Shown here in pieces: positions 1-6,946 of a DNA stretch of 16,645 bases (within the stretch, counting starts at the first letter, position 1; every line of letters starts with the position of its first letter). Position numbers and translations under genes: made by a program. Below the pieces are notes generated by a model that saw nothing but the letters and a program-made list of their open reading frames with translations, had not been told where the DNA came from and ran no database searches. The DNA is taken from assembly GCA_015520875.1 (NCBI GenBank), contig WAPD01000091.1, positions 1-16,645 of the forward strand, written 5' to 3'. Origin of the DNA: Microcaldota archaeon. GTDB lineage: Archaea > Micrarchaeota > Micrarchaeia > Anstonellales > J096.

Positions 1-564
1 AAATTAGAGAATAAAGTTCAATTGAATTTAAGCGCCTATAGGTCAGAATTAATTGGACATTATTATATTTTAAAAAACGACATTTTCCTTTATCCTTCTA
101 CGATTGAAGAGGAGGAAAAGAAAACAATAGAATCTTTAAAAGAATATGGAGTGGAAAGTTTCCCAATTAAGACAAAGAAAAACTCCCTTGCCAACAACAT
201 TGTTATTGAAGATAAAGTTATTTTGATCAATCCGAACATGGAAAAAATGGTGAAAAAGGAACTTTTTGAAATCACAGGAAAGGAAGTTTTAGACTATGAA
301 TTATTGGGATATAAAACAATAGGAACAGTGCTTGTTTCCAATAAATATGGATTTTTGGTGCATTATGCAACACCTGAAGAAAAGCTTAAAGAATTGGAAG
401 AGCTTTTGGGGAAATCTGGAGAAAGGACAACTGCCAACATGGGTGTTCCATTTTTGAACATTTCAATGGTTGTTTCAGATGACACTATTTTGATAGGTAA
501 AAAAACAACAGGTATAGAGGAGATGAGGATTAGACGGGCTTTAATGCCACCTTCTCAAGAATAG
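1..564 (+). CDS. eif6: Translation initiation factor aIF6, 3' part (cut by window edge)
   Basis: Archaeal homologue of eIF6, which binds the large ribosomal subunit and stops premature joining with the small subunit. The reading frame is open to base 1. A TTG at 22 is the first possible start codon inside the window, but the protein there is already in the second of the five pseudo-repeats of this fold, so the true start lies outside. Visible repeat signatures are ELIG..YILKN, SLANNIVIEDK, TIGTVLVSNKYGFLVH and the final GVPFLNISMVVSDD..LIGKKTTGIE. The visible part is about 187 codons; the family is usually about 220 residues, so some 40 are missing upstream. The last 35 bases overlap the 3' end of thpR on the other strand. 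Family assignment rests on recalled consensus, but the repeat pattern is distinctive. Confidence 0.9.
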   Translation, partial: KLENKVQLNLSAYRSELIGHYYILKNDIFLYPSTIEEEEKKTIESLKEYGVESFPIKTKKNSLANNIVIEDKVILINPNMEKMVKKELFEITGKEVLDYELLGYKTIGTVLVSNKYGFLVHYATPEEKLKELEELLGKSGERTTANMGVPFLNISMVVSDDTILIGKKTTGIEEMRIRRALMPPSQE

Positions 565-997
565 AGTATTTCTTTCCAGGAATGTCCGAATTATAAACGA
601 AGATTTCTTTAACCGTGAATTTTCCATAAAAGGTATCTTGGAAAGGGTTTTCTTTTATAGAAACAAAATTCAATCTTCCGATAGTTAAATGGAAAATATC
701 GTTTTTCGGAAGCTTGTATTGTGCCATTATATTATAGGAAAAGTTAGCACCTATCCAAAGCACCCTGGCTTTATTTAGAGATGGAAAAGCATTAACTCCT
801 TTTAGCTCGACATCCAAATATTGTTTATCTTTGAAATAATTCACAATATAATCTAAATTGTATTGCTCTCCTAAAAAGCTCAAGGTAATGTGGAAAAACC
901 GTGGGACCCTCATTTGAGGAAATCTCTTTTTGTAGTAGTTAATGGTGGAACGTATCTCTTCATTTAATGAAACAGGAAAACCAACAAACACTCGCAT
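530..997 (-). CDS. thpR: RNA 2',3'-cyclic phosphodiesterase (2H family)
   Basis: A 155-residue member of the 2H phosphoesterase superfamily (LigT/ThpR), cytoplasmic enzymes that open 2',3'-cyclic phosphate ends on RNA and can show 2'-5' ligase activity. Both catalytic H-x-T motifs are present: H36-I-T38 followed by LSFLG, and H103-L-T105 followed by IGRL. The FPSLNKARVLWIG segment between them is typical. The start ATG directly precedes the first beta strand (MRVFVGFP), so no longer start is needed. At 155 residues it is somewhat shorter than the usual 175-190. It converges on and overlaps aIF6 by 35 bases. A weak TATA-like ATTTTTA lies 26 bases before the ATG, which fits a leaderless mRNA. 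Confidence 0.92.
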   Translation of the reverse strand: MRVFVGFPVSLNEEIRSTINYYKKRFPQMRVPRFFHITLSFLGEQYNLDYIVNYFKDKQYLDVELKGVNAFPSLNKARVLWIGANFSYNIMAQYKLPKNDIFHLTIGRLNFVSIKENPFQDTFYGKFTVKEIFVYNSDIPGKKYSILEKVALKPV

Positions 998-1019
998 GCT
1001 TTAATATTGAAACAAAAAC

Positions 1020-1026
1020 TAAAAAT
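1020..1026 (-). promoter_or_regulatory. Weak TATA-like element for thpR
   Basis: Minus-strand ATTTTTA is centred about 26 bases before the thpR ATG at 997, the spacing expected if transcription starts at or next to the start codon. No GGTGA ribosome binding site precedes the ATG. The element is poor in alternating T/A, so the call is tentative. Confidence 0.3.
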
Positions 1027-1027
1027 G

Positions 1028-1068
1028 TTTGTTCAAGTTTTCGAACTTAAGAGGCTGTTTTTGTTCAA
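1028..1068. promoter_or_regulatory. Paired 9-bp direct repeats and a small hairpin in the divergent promoter region
   Basis: TTTGTTCAA occurs at 1028-1036 and again at 1060-1068, just before the TATA box of the methionine-rich gene. A near-inverse copy, TTGAAACAAA, lies at 1007-1016. Between the repeats, 1035-1048 is a perfect inverted repeat (AAGTT, loop TTCG, AACTT). The arrangement could be an operator for a dimeric regulator, but the elements are short and the region is A/T-rich. Confidence 0.3.
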
Positions 1069-1075
1069 AATCGCA

Positions 1076-1083
1076 TTTAAATA
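1076..1083 (+). promoter_or_regulatory. TATA box for the methionine-rich secreted protein gene
   Basis: TTTAAATA, embedded in ATTTAAATATA, is centred about 36 bases before the ATG at 1116. A start of transcription about 26 bases downstream gives a leader of only about 10 bases that begins close to the ribosome binding site GGTGAG (1105-1110). The box lies inside the longer open frame that begins at 1029, which argues against that upstream start. Confidence 0.6.
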
Positions 1084-1104
1084 TAGTTCACGCAGCAAAA
1101 TGTT

Positions 1105-1110
1105 TGGTGA
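1105..1110 (+). promoter_or_regulatory. Ribosome binding site that decides the start at 1116
   Basis: GGTGAG sits 5 bases before ATG 1116 and matches the GGTGA core complementary to the archaeal 16S rRNA tail. It supports starting at the signal peptide MLWLVFAILL rather than at the TTG 29 codons upstream. Confidence 0.65.
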
Positions 1111-1115
1111 GAACC

Positions 1116-2213
1116 ATGTTGTGGTTAGTATTTGCAATATTGTTAGTGGCCCAACCTTATGCAATGATGGGCGGTATGATGGGACAAGGAATGATGGATG
1201 AAGATATGGGTCCTGGAATGATGAATGAAGAACATGGAGAAAGTGGCTCTGGAGAGATTAGTGAGCACCAATCTGGTGAAGGAGAGATGCATGAAGAAGG
1301 ACAAATAACATTACCAGCATGTCCTAGCCTAAGCTCAGAAATGATAGCTAGAGTGATAATAGCACAATTGGGAAATGTGGAAATAGTTGGAGAACCAAAG
1401 TTAATTTATTGTAAAAACATGAAGGCAATCTACGAAGTAAAAGTAAAAATAAATGGGGAACTAAAAACAGTGAAGGTGGTAAAAGCAGCAGGGTCTCCTG
1501 TTCAAGTAATATTAGCAGGGAACGCTACTTTAAGGATTCCAAAGAGAGTTGGTGTAATAGTTGAAGTAGTTCCTGTAAAGATAAGGGCACCTAGTGTATG
1601 GTTCCTAAACCAAGAAACCATAGTGGACCTAAAATATGGAAGAGTAGTGGGAACAAACAAAAACGTAACAAGCGCTTTAATAGGTGCTATTGGATACAAG
1701 CCTTTTGAAATAACAATAGACGGCCCTGGTTGTTATAGAGCAGACCTTGTAAATAGAACTGTGGATAAGGTAGAAAATTGTTCCAAGCCAGCTCCAGTAA
1801 AACCATTACCTATCCAACCAATGGAAGGAGAAGTTGAAATAAAAGCAGGCGGACACGGAAGGGCAAACTATGAAGGAGAATATAAGGCAGAGGTAGAATA
1901 TGAAGCACGTGGACAAATGGGACAAAGAGGCGAAATGGGACCAGGCATGGGCCCTGGAATGATGGGCAAAGGAGAGGCTAGAGAACATGCAGCTATTGGA
2001 GGCCAAGGAGCTATGGGACCTCAAATGGGCATGATGGAACAAATGATGAGGGAAAGATTTGGAGGACAGGTAAAAATAGTAAAAGTAGTTCCAAAAGGAG
2101 ATGGAAGAGTCTTAGTGATTTATAAGAGACCTATGATGATTCCATTCCTAAACATTGCCCTACCTATTGAGACAGAAGGAGAAATTGAAATGGAGGTTTC
2201 AGAAGAGAGTTAG
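1116..2213 (+). CDS. Secreted methionine-rich protein, unknown function
   Basis: A 365-residue protein with no family I recognise. Residues 1-16 form a signal peptide (MLWLVFAILLVAQPYA). Directly after it comes a segment with nine methionines in 20 residues, then an acidic, His/Gly/Ser-rich stretch to about residue 66. A beta-rich middle domain follows, with four cysteines in contexts PACPS, IYCKN, PGCYR and ENCSK and several N-glycosylation sequons. A second Met/Gly-rich segment (about 265-318, 11 methionines) precedes a final beta-rich region with the hydrophobic MMIPFLNIALPI. The 18-base unit encoding MGPGMM occurs at 1206-1223 and 1947-1964 with one mismatch. Exposed methionine and histidine clusters are known in copper- or silver-binding proteins, but that role is only a guess here. 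Its 3' end overlaps the convergent ankyrin gene by 15 bases. Confidence 0.75.
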   Translation: MLWLVFAILLVAQPYAMMGGMMGQGMMDEDMGPGMMNEEHGESGSGEISEHQSGEGEMHEEGQITLPACPSLSSEMIARVIIAQLGNVEIVGEPKLIYCKNMKAIYEVKVKINGELKTVKVVKAAGSPVQVILAGNATLRIPKRVGVIVEVVPVKIRAPSVWFLNQETIVDLKYGRVVGTNKNVTSALIGAIGYKPFEITIDGPGCYRADLVNRTVDKVENCSKPAPVKPLPIQPMEGEVEIKAGGHGRANYEGEYKAEVEYEARGQMGQRGEMGPGMGPGMMGKGEAREHAAIGGQGAMGPQMGMMEQMMRERFGGQVKIVKVVPKGDGRVLVIYKRPMMIPFLNIALPIETEGEIEMEVSEES

Positions 2214-3119
2214 GTTCTTTTGTTTGGCATAGTCTTTGGGAGTTTGACCCCAGAGGTCCTTTGCCTCTGGGTCAGCCCCCTTTTCTAATAGATATTTAGC
2301 AACATTTATATGTTTGTTCCATATTGCATAATGCAAGGGTGTTAGCAAATCCTTATCTTTTGAATTTATATCAACAAGTGGAACAAGCTTTTTAACAAGC
2401 TCCAAATCACCCAAGGCAGAAGCATGATGCAATAAATTATAATCTTTTTTTGAGAATTCTGCTCCTTTATCTAATAAAACTTTTACAACATCTAAGTGGT
2501 TGCTTAAGGCAGCATAATCCACAGGGTATAATCCTTCTTTATTGGGAATGTTTAAATTAGCTCCTTGCTCCAAAAGGGCATTTATTGTTTCAAGATCTCC
2601 TTTCCATGCAGCAAAATGCAAAGGAGTTTCTCCCTTAATATTTGTGCTGTTCACATTTATTTGAGACGCTAAAAGATTTATCATTGGAATGTTGGAATTG
2701 GTTGCCGCGTAGTGCAATAATGTGCTTTCTTCTATGTCTTTATCTAAAGGAGATGCCCCGTATTTTATCAACATATCATAAAGCTTCAATGAAGGGTCAA
2801 CCACAGAAAACATTATGGGAGTTCTTCCATAACGTGCCTTCGCGTTAACATCAGCTCCTTGCTTTAATAAAAGTTCCACTATTTCAGGTAAATTCAAAGC
2901 AACAGCCAAATGCAATGGCCTATTTCCACCGATATCTTCTGCTTCTATATCTGCTCCTTGTTCCAAAAGATAATAAATCATCGGAATATCTTTATTTAAG
3001 ATAGCAATATGCAGTGGTGTTAATTCCTCTTCATAAGTCTTTTTATTAACATCCTCGCCTTGTTCCAACAGTTCTTTAACCAAAGCTAAATTACCTTCTT
3101 TAACAGCCTTTAATATCAT
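2199..3119 (-). CDS. Ankyrin-repeat protein
   Basis: A 306-residue protein built almost entirely of ankyrin repeats, which form a curved solenoid for protein binding. About nine to ten units of 30-33 residues can be followed from the N-terminal cap (MILKAVKEGNLALVKELLEQG) to the last partial unit GQTPKDYAKQ. Clear examples contain TPLHIAI..LLEQGADI, RPLHLAV..LLLKQGADV, TPLHFAA..LLEQGANL and TPLHYAI..LLEKGADP. There is no signal peptide, membrane helix or attached enzymatic domain, so it is probably a cytoplasmic adaptor or, if exported by another route, an effector-like protein. It is divergent from the DAHP synthase gene across 35 bases, and a TATA-like element 26 bases before the ATG predicts a leaderless mRNA. 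The binding partner cannot be read from sequence. Confidence 0.92.
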   Translation of the reverse strand: MILKAVKEGNLALVKELLEQGEDVNKKTYEEELTPLHIAILNKDIPMIYYLLEQGADIEAEDIGGNRPLHLAVALNLPEIVELLLKQGADVNAKARYGRTPIMFSVVDPSLKLYDMLIKYGASPLDKDIEESTLLHYAATNSNIPMINLLASQINVNSTNIKGETPLHFAAWKGDLETINALLEQGANLNIPNKEGLYPVDYAALSNHLDVVKVLLDKGAEFSKKDYNLLHHASALGDLELVKKLVPLVDINSKDKDLLTPLHYAIWNKHINVAKYLLEKGADPEAKDLWGQTPKDYAKQKNLTLF

Positions 3120-3123
3120 AGGC

Positions 3124-3134
3124 TTTTATATTTA
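3124..3134 (+). promoter_or_regulatory. TATA box of the DAHP synthase gene (leaderless)
   Basis: TTTTATATTTA is centred 26 bases before ATG 3155, the distance at which archaeal transcription would begin on or beside the start codon. No Shine-Dalgarno sequence is present between it and the ATG. It is interleaved with the promoter of the divergent ankyrin gene. Confidence 0.65.
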
Positions 3135-3140
3135 GATGCC

Positions 3141-3149
3141 TATTAAAAA
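3141..3149 (-). promoter_or_regulatory. TATA-like element of the ankyrin gene (leaderless)
   Basis: Minus-strand TTTTTAATA is centred 26 bases before the ankyrin ATG at 3119. In a 35-bp gap this places the element immediately next to the transcription start of the divergent gene, so the two promoters must overlap physically. Confidence 0.55.
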
Positions 3150-3154
3150 CCTTT

Positions 3155-3886
3155 ATGGGTTTCAAGATAATAGCAGGTCCTTGTAGCGTAGAATCCTATG
3201 AGCAAACATTAGAAGTAGCAAAAGCAGTTAAACAATATGGAGGACATATCCTAAGAGGTGGAGCTTTCAAACCTAGAACAAACCCAAGGTCTTTTCAGGG
3301 ACTGGGAAAGGAAGGTTTGAAGATTTTAAGAGAAGTTGCAGATGAAGTTGGCCTTCCTGTTGTAACAGAGGTAATGGACCCAAGAGACGTTAAATTAGTT
3401 TCACAATACGCAGATATTTTACAAATCGGAGCAAGGAACATGCAGAACTTTCCTTTGCTTAAAGAGGTTGGAAGACAGGACAAACCTGTGTTGTTAAAAA
3501 GGGGAATGTGTGCCACCTATGAAGAATGGCTCTATGCTGCAGAATACATAAAATTAGAAGGTAATGATAAAATATGGCTAATGGAGCGTGGAATAAGAAC
3601 GTTTGAAAAATATACTAGGAATACTTTGGATTTGGCGGCTGTTCCATCCATAAAGGAACTCTCTAATTACCCTATTTTTGTGGATCCATCTCATGCTGCG
3701 GGTAAGAGAAGCTTAATATTGCCATTGGCACTAGCGGCAAAGGTAGCTGGAGCGGATGGAATTATGGTAGAAGTCCATCCAAACCCAGAAAAAGCCCTAT
3801 CAGACCAAAAACAACAGCTCACAATTCCAGAGTTCAAAGAACTAATGGAAAAAATAAAGAAAGTGCCCTGGTTACCAGAGATTTAG
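3155..3886 (+). CDS. aroF: DAHP synthase, type I-beta (short archaeal form)
   Basis: 3-deoxy-D-arabino-heptulosonate-7-phosphate synthase joins phosphoenolpyruvate and erythrose-4-phosphate in the first step of the shikimate pathway. The 243-residue protein is just the TIM barrel: it starts at the first strand ([14 protein letters not shown]) and lacks both the N-terminal extension of the Pyrococcus-type enzyme and the ferredoxin-like or chorismate-mutase regulatory domains. Metal ligands C10, H180, E206 and D217 are all present with the spacing of the Thermotoga enzyme (170, 26, 11). [30 protein letters not shown] and [13 protein letters not shown] are the other signatures. [10 protein letters not shown] distinguishes it from the related KDO-8-phosphate synthase. 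No other shikimate gene is nearby, so it is either fed by genes elsewhere or a remnant pathway step. Its 3' end overlaps the convergent secreted-protein gene by 15 bases. Confidence 0.93.
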   Translation: MGFKIIAGPCSVESYEQTLEVAKAVKQYGGHILRGGAFKPRTNPRSFQGLGKEGLKILREVADEVGLPVVTEVMDPRDVKLVSQYADILQIGARNMQNFPLLKEVGRQDKPVLLKRGMCATYEEWLYAAEYIKLEGNDKIWLMERGIRTFEKYTRNTLDLAAVPSIKELSNYPIFVDPSHAAGKRSLILPLALAAKVAGADGIMVEVHPNPEKALSDQKQQLTIPEFKELMEKIKKVPWLPEI

Positions 3887-4723
3887 TTTCATGTTTTTTG
3901 TTTTTACAGGAACTTTTGGGGCTTTTGGAAGGTTTTTTACCTTTTCCAAAACCTCCCCTCTCCACTCGGCCATTCTTCGGGCCTTTTCTTTTGCCCTTGC
4001 TATCATTTGTTGAATAACTTCTTTAGGTGGGAACTTTATCACAATCCTTGTAGATGCGCCCACAGTTCTTCCATTTGATCCAGGCACACTTGGAGGAGTT
4101 AAAGAGGCTATTGCCTTTGATGAAACGCTTGCCAAAGGTGTTCCAAATATTCCATCACTTTGTTCCACATAAGATTTACCTAAAGAAGATAAGAATTTAG
4201 CATTAAACATCTTAGGATTAAAACCTAATTTACGCGCTAATGCCTTTCCCACAAATTCCATTGACTTTTTGGTTTTGTCTGGAACAAAAATTGTGAATTC
4301 TCCTTCAGTATATCCCAAATCAGAGGCCTTTCCTATTTTCTCAACATCTTTTCCTTCTTCCCACACGTATACAATTCCATCTTTTACCCAATATGCCATT
4401 CTTTTGGATGATCTATCAACAATAACAGAACCCTTTACCTTCATATTAAAACCATTGGAAAATAGTTCTAAAGCAAATTTAGCCCTATGGTATGGAAGAA
4501 GGTCAAAGGGGCTCTCATGTTTCACACATTGATAATAGGACCTATATGCACCACAATGTTGTTCTAACAGATTGCCCAATTCATTTTCATATTCTTGGGA
4601 AAGAATTTGTTGGGCGGGCATACTTGTTTCATATGCCAACAACTGGGAAACATTTATGTTTGCCTTTGCTCCTGAAAACACTAAAGCTCCTGAGACAACC
4701 AATGCCTTCCAAAATCTCTTCAT
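3872..4723 (-). CDS. Secreted protein of unknown function
   Basis: A 283-residue protein not recognised as any family. A signal peptide is clear: [21 protein letters not shown], with probable cleavage after A21 (A-K-A). The mature part has two close cysteines (C57 and C66, [11 protein letters not shown]) that could form a disulfide, a central beta-rich portion ([21 protein letters not shown]), a Ser/Pro/Gly linker near residues 200-220, and a strongly basic C-terminal helix and tail rich in Lys/Arg. A GTG at 4738 would add five codons, but ATG 4723 begins the signal peptide directly, and GTGAT at 4738-4734 is placed as a weak ribosome binding site. It is the last gene of the minus-strand operon, 11 bases after Elp3. 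Confidence 0.7.
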   Translation of the reverse strand: MKRFWKALVVSGALVFSGAKANINVSQLLAYETSMPAQQILSQEYENELGNLLEQHCGAYRSYYQCVKHESPFDLLPYHRAKFALELFSNGFNMKVKGSVIVDRSSKRMAYWVKDGIVYVWEEGKDVEKIGKASDLGYTEGEFTIFVPDKTKKSMEFVGKALARKLGFNPKMFNAKFLSSLGKSYVEQSDGIFGTPLASVSSKAIASLTPPSVPGSNGRTVGASTRIVIKFPPKEVIQQMIARAKEKARRMAEWRGEVLEKVKNLPKAPKVPVKTKNMKLNLW

Positions 4724-4734
4724 ATCATAATTTA

Positions 4735-6312
4735 TCACACAATATTTTTAAGCATATAATATTTACCCTTCTCATATCCTAATTTCCTGTAATATTCCCG
4801 AACACCCACACCCGAGATAACGCTTATATTAAGACCATGGGATTGTGCTATCTCCTCAGCCCTTTTTATCAATTGCTTTCCTATTCCCCGATGTTGTATT
4901 ACACCTTTTTCTCCTATAGGAGCCTCCGGCCCATATACATGGATCTCCCTTATTATAGCCCTTCCTTCCAATTCTTCCACAGACCATTCCTTAGGAATTC
5001 TTAACCTTAAAAATCCATATAGAACACTTTTATCCTCTTTTTCCACAGATAGAAAATATTCCAAACCACCTGAAGCTTCGTATTTTATTTCAAACATCTT
5101 AGCCTCTTCTGGATTATAGGATAAAAGGCCTTTTCTTGCGGCCTCGTTTGCCCTTATTTCATTTATGTCAATTCCTTTCTTTTGGGCAAGCTTTTGGGCT
5201 ATTTCCCTTATGTTGGCTTTTTTAACACCCGCTTCTATCTTATGCCCTGGAATATCTCGATTAACCCTTTGTATTCTCACATAATGGGGGATATATTGGA
5301 ACGCTTGGGCTATAACCTCGGCAGCCTCTTCATCGCTATAAGGTTTATACAATCCTTTTTTATAATCCAAATATAGAGGAGCTCCTGGCACAACCAACGT
5401 AGGATAAATCTTCAACATATCCGGCCTGAAATCAGGGTTTTCAAACAATTCCTTTACCATTTTTACATCTTTTTCAGGATTGCTTCCAGGAAGACCTAGC
5501 ATTACATGATATAAAATTTTGTAACCCGCGTTTTTTAATTCCCTTGTTGCCCTTACCACATCTTCCACAGTATGTCCTCGTTCCACCAATTCATATATTC
5601 TATCATCGGGATGTTGAACACCCAGTTCCACCTTTGTAGCACCATAGGAAAGCATTTCTTCTATATCATAAACATCGGGTCTTGTTTCAATAGTTAAACC
5701 AACAACTCTTCTTTTTGCTGTTTCATTATAAAGGATAGCTTGTTCCAAATTAGGGGCTCTATAATCATTAACGGCATCGTAAATGCTTTTCACAAACCAT
5801 TTTTTATAAGCTTGTTCCATTTCTAAAAAGGTCCCGCCCATTATAATAACATCAAGCTTTTGAGCTCTATGATGTTGTATTTCATAGTGCATTAAACGGG
5901 CTTTTACCTGCTCATAAGGGTCATAATTAACGCTCCTTGCTCTTAAAGCACTGGGTTCATATCCTGTGTAGCTTTTTGGAGCTATGCTTGAGATAGGACA
6001 ATACCTACATTTCCATCTACAGGATCCCTGAGGCCTTACCATAACGGCCACAGGTGCAACACCAGACAGTGTTCTAGAAGGCTTTCTAAACAATAATTTC
6101 TTCAAATCATCGCTTAGATAAGGCAATATTTCAGAATTCTTTGGAACCCTTTTTAATCCATGTTTGATAACAGCAAGCTTTTTTGCCTGCTCAACGCTCA
6201 ACCCTTTTCTCAAATGCACTTCCACATCTTTTATAAAAGCCTCAGGCAAAGACACGGTTTTATTATCTGAGAGGGGTTTAAAGTTGTTTGGGTCAGCACT
6301 CAAAAGTCTCAT
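4735..6312 (-). CDS. elp3: Elp3: tRNA wobble-uridine modifying radical SAM / acetyl-CoA enzyme
   Basis: Archaeal Elp3 uses a radical SAM domain and an acetyl-CoA-binding GNAT domain to place carboxymethyl-type groups on U34 of tRNAs. The 525-residue protein has an N-terminal region, a radical SAM domain (from about 85) with cluster cysteines C98, C102 and C105, the family signatures SYTGYEPSALRAR, YDPYEQ and MGGTF, and a C-terminal GNAT domain with HRGIGKQL near 474 and SGVGVREYYRKLGYE. The cysteine spacing is CX3CX2C, as I recall one residue shorter than usual for archaeal Elp3. Cysteines often found in the linker between domains are absent (GIDINEIRANEAA). Possible starts are TTG 6318, GTG 6315 and ATG 6312. 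I chose ATG because it overlaps the stop of an 8-codon mini-ORF as TGATG. Third gene of the operon from 7751. Confidence 0.92.
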   Translation of the reverse strand: MRLLSADPNNFKPLSDNKTVSLPEAFIKDVEVHLRKGLSVEQAKKLAVIKHGLKRVPKNSEILPYLSDDLKKLLFRKPSRTLSGVAPVAVMVRPQGSCRWKCRYCPISSIAPKSYTGYEPSALRARSVNYDPYEQVKARLMHYEIQHHRAQKLDVIIMGGTFLEMEQAYKKWFVKSIYDAVNDYRAPNLEQAILYNETAKRRVVGLTIETRPDVYDIEEMLSYGATKVELGVQHPDDRIYELVERGHTVEDVVRATRELKNAGYKILYHVMLGLPGSNPEKDVKMVKELFENPDFRPDMLKIYPTLVVPGAPLYLDYKKGLYKPYSDEEAAEVIAQAFQYIPHYVRIQRVNRDIPGHKIEAGVKKANIREIAQKLAQKKGIDINEIRANEAARKGLLSYNPEEAKMFEIKYEASGGLEYFLSVEKEDKSVLYGFLRLRIPKEWSVEELEGRAIIREIHVYGPEAPIGEKGVIQHRGIGKQLIKRAEEIAQSHGLNISVISGVGVREYYRKLGYEKGKYYMLKNIV

Positions 6313-6345
6313 CACCAATCAGATAATCCGGTGCTCATCACCAAT
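6308..6345 (-). repeat. 12-bp direct repeat ATTGGTGATGAG at the nuclease/Elp3 junction
   Basis: On the minus strand ATTGGTGATGAG occurs at 6345-6334 and again at 6319-6308, 26 bases apart. The first copy contains the stop codon of the nuclease gene overlapping an ATG. The second contains the stop of an 8-codon ORF overlapping the Elp3 ATG. Each copy contains GGTGAT, a good match to the archaeal ribosome binding consensus. Confidence 0.8.
6312..6338 (-). other. Eight-codon mini-ORF linking nuclease and Elp3 by TGATG overlaps
   Basis: The nuclease stop TGA (6340-6338) shares its A with an ATG that opens a frame for MSTGLSDW. That frame ends with TGA (6314-6312), which in turn shares its A with the ATG of Elp3. 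This stop-start chain could pass terminating ribosomes from one cistron to the next. It is seen directly in sequence; translation is inferred and could be incidental to a 26-bp duplication. Confidence 0.4.
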
Positions 6346-6946
6346 GCTCATATTTAGTATTAATAAACTTATAAACCTTCTCTCCTAACTTAGGTCCTAA
6401 TACTTTTTTCAAGTCCTCTAAATCGCTTGAAAATACTCCTTTCAATGTCCCAAAGTGTTCCAAGAGCTTTAGTGCCCTTTTCTTTCCCACACCCGGAATA
6501 CCTGCCAATGTTGCCAATTGAGGATTGCTTTTCTTTTCCGCAATATAAATTTTAGATTCTCCTTTATGTTCCTTCATCAAGGAAAGCAAGAATTCGGCTG
6601 TTTCTTGGATAGATTGGGTTTTTATTAAAGAAATCCCATGTTGAACCAAACTAGATAGAGCTCCATAATAATGTTTGGGAGAAAGTCTTCCTTCAAAGTC
6701 ACCTTCTACAACCAAAACCCTTTTATCGTATTCTTTAAGGACCTGCAATTGTTGAAATAGTCTATCATCGATTATGGAAGCTTCAAAGTCCCTTCCTGTT
6801 TTCCTCTCTACAGCTATTCCTTTAACAATGGCATCCACTGGATAATTCCCAACAAATACCCTTGTTTTGTTTTTAAGCAGTTCTAAGAGCTTTCTTTCCC
6901 TATAATCCAAATAAAGGTAATCGTTAGTCAATAAGGATTGTTTCAT
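6338..6946 (-). CDS. XPF/Hef-type structure-specific endonuclease (ERCC4 domain plus HhH)
   Basis: A 202-residue stand-alone nuclease of the XPF/Mus81/Hef family, which cut branched DNA such as forks and flaps. Residues 9-140 form the ERCC4 nuclease fold with D14-Y-R-E, the core E47-R-K-x3-D53, and FEASIIDDRLFQQ. Residues about 145-200 form tandem helix-hairpin-helix elements (LAGIPGVGKKRALKLLEHFG, then a second weaker one) for DNA binding and dimerisation. There is no fused helicase, so the layout resembles crenarchaeal XPF rather than euryarchaeal Hef. The G-D of the GDXnERKX3D signature reads G33-N34 (codon AAT), and D38 lies nearby. No obvious C-terminal PCNA-binding motif is visible. The start overlaps the preceding gene by 23 bases. 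It is the second gene of the operon. Confidence 0.88.
   Translation of the reverse strand: MKQSLLTNDYLYLDYRERKLLELLKNKTRVFVGNYPVDAIVKGIAVERKTGRDFEASIIDDRLFQQLQVLKEYDKRVLVVEGDFEGRLSPKHYYGALSSLVQHGISLIKTQSIQETAEFLLSLMKEHKGESKIYIAEKKSNPQLATLAGIPGVGKKRALKLLEHFGTLKGVFSSDLEDLKKVLGPKLGEKVYKFINTKYEHW

Noticed and set aside
22..24. TTG 22 as the start of aIF6.
   Set aside because: The frame is open upstream and the protein there is already in its second repeat; the gene is cut by the window edge.
1029..1115. Longer start (TTG 1029) for the methionine-rich protein.
   Set aside because: The extra 29 codons precede and include the TATA box, and would bury the signal peptide; ATG 1116 has a GGTGAG site.
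1007..1201. Small plus-strand ORF of 64 codons.
   Set aside because: It runs through the promoter and into the secreted-protein gene in another frame, with no recognisable domain.
1806..2042. Minus-strand ORF opposite the methionine-rich segment, rich in His and Ser.
   Set aside because: It is the complement of Met/Gly-rich codons (CAT for ATG) and has no start signals of its own.
3155..3886. KDO-8-phosphate synthase instead of DAHP synthase.
   Set aside because: [10 protein letters not shown] and the overall match to Pyrococcus-type DAHP synthase favour the latter.
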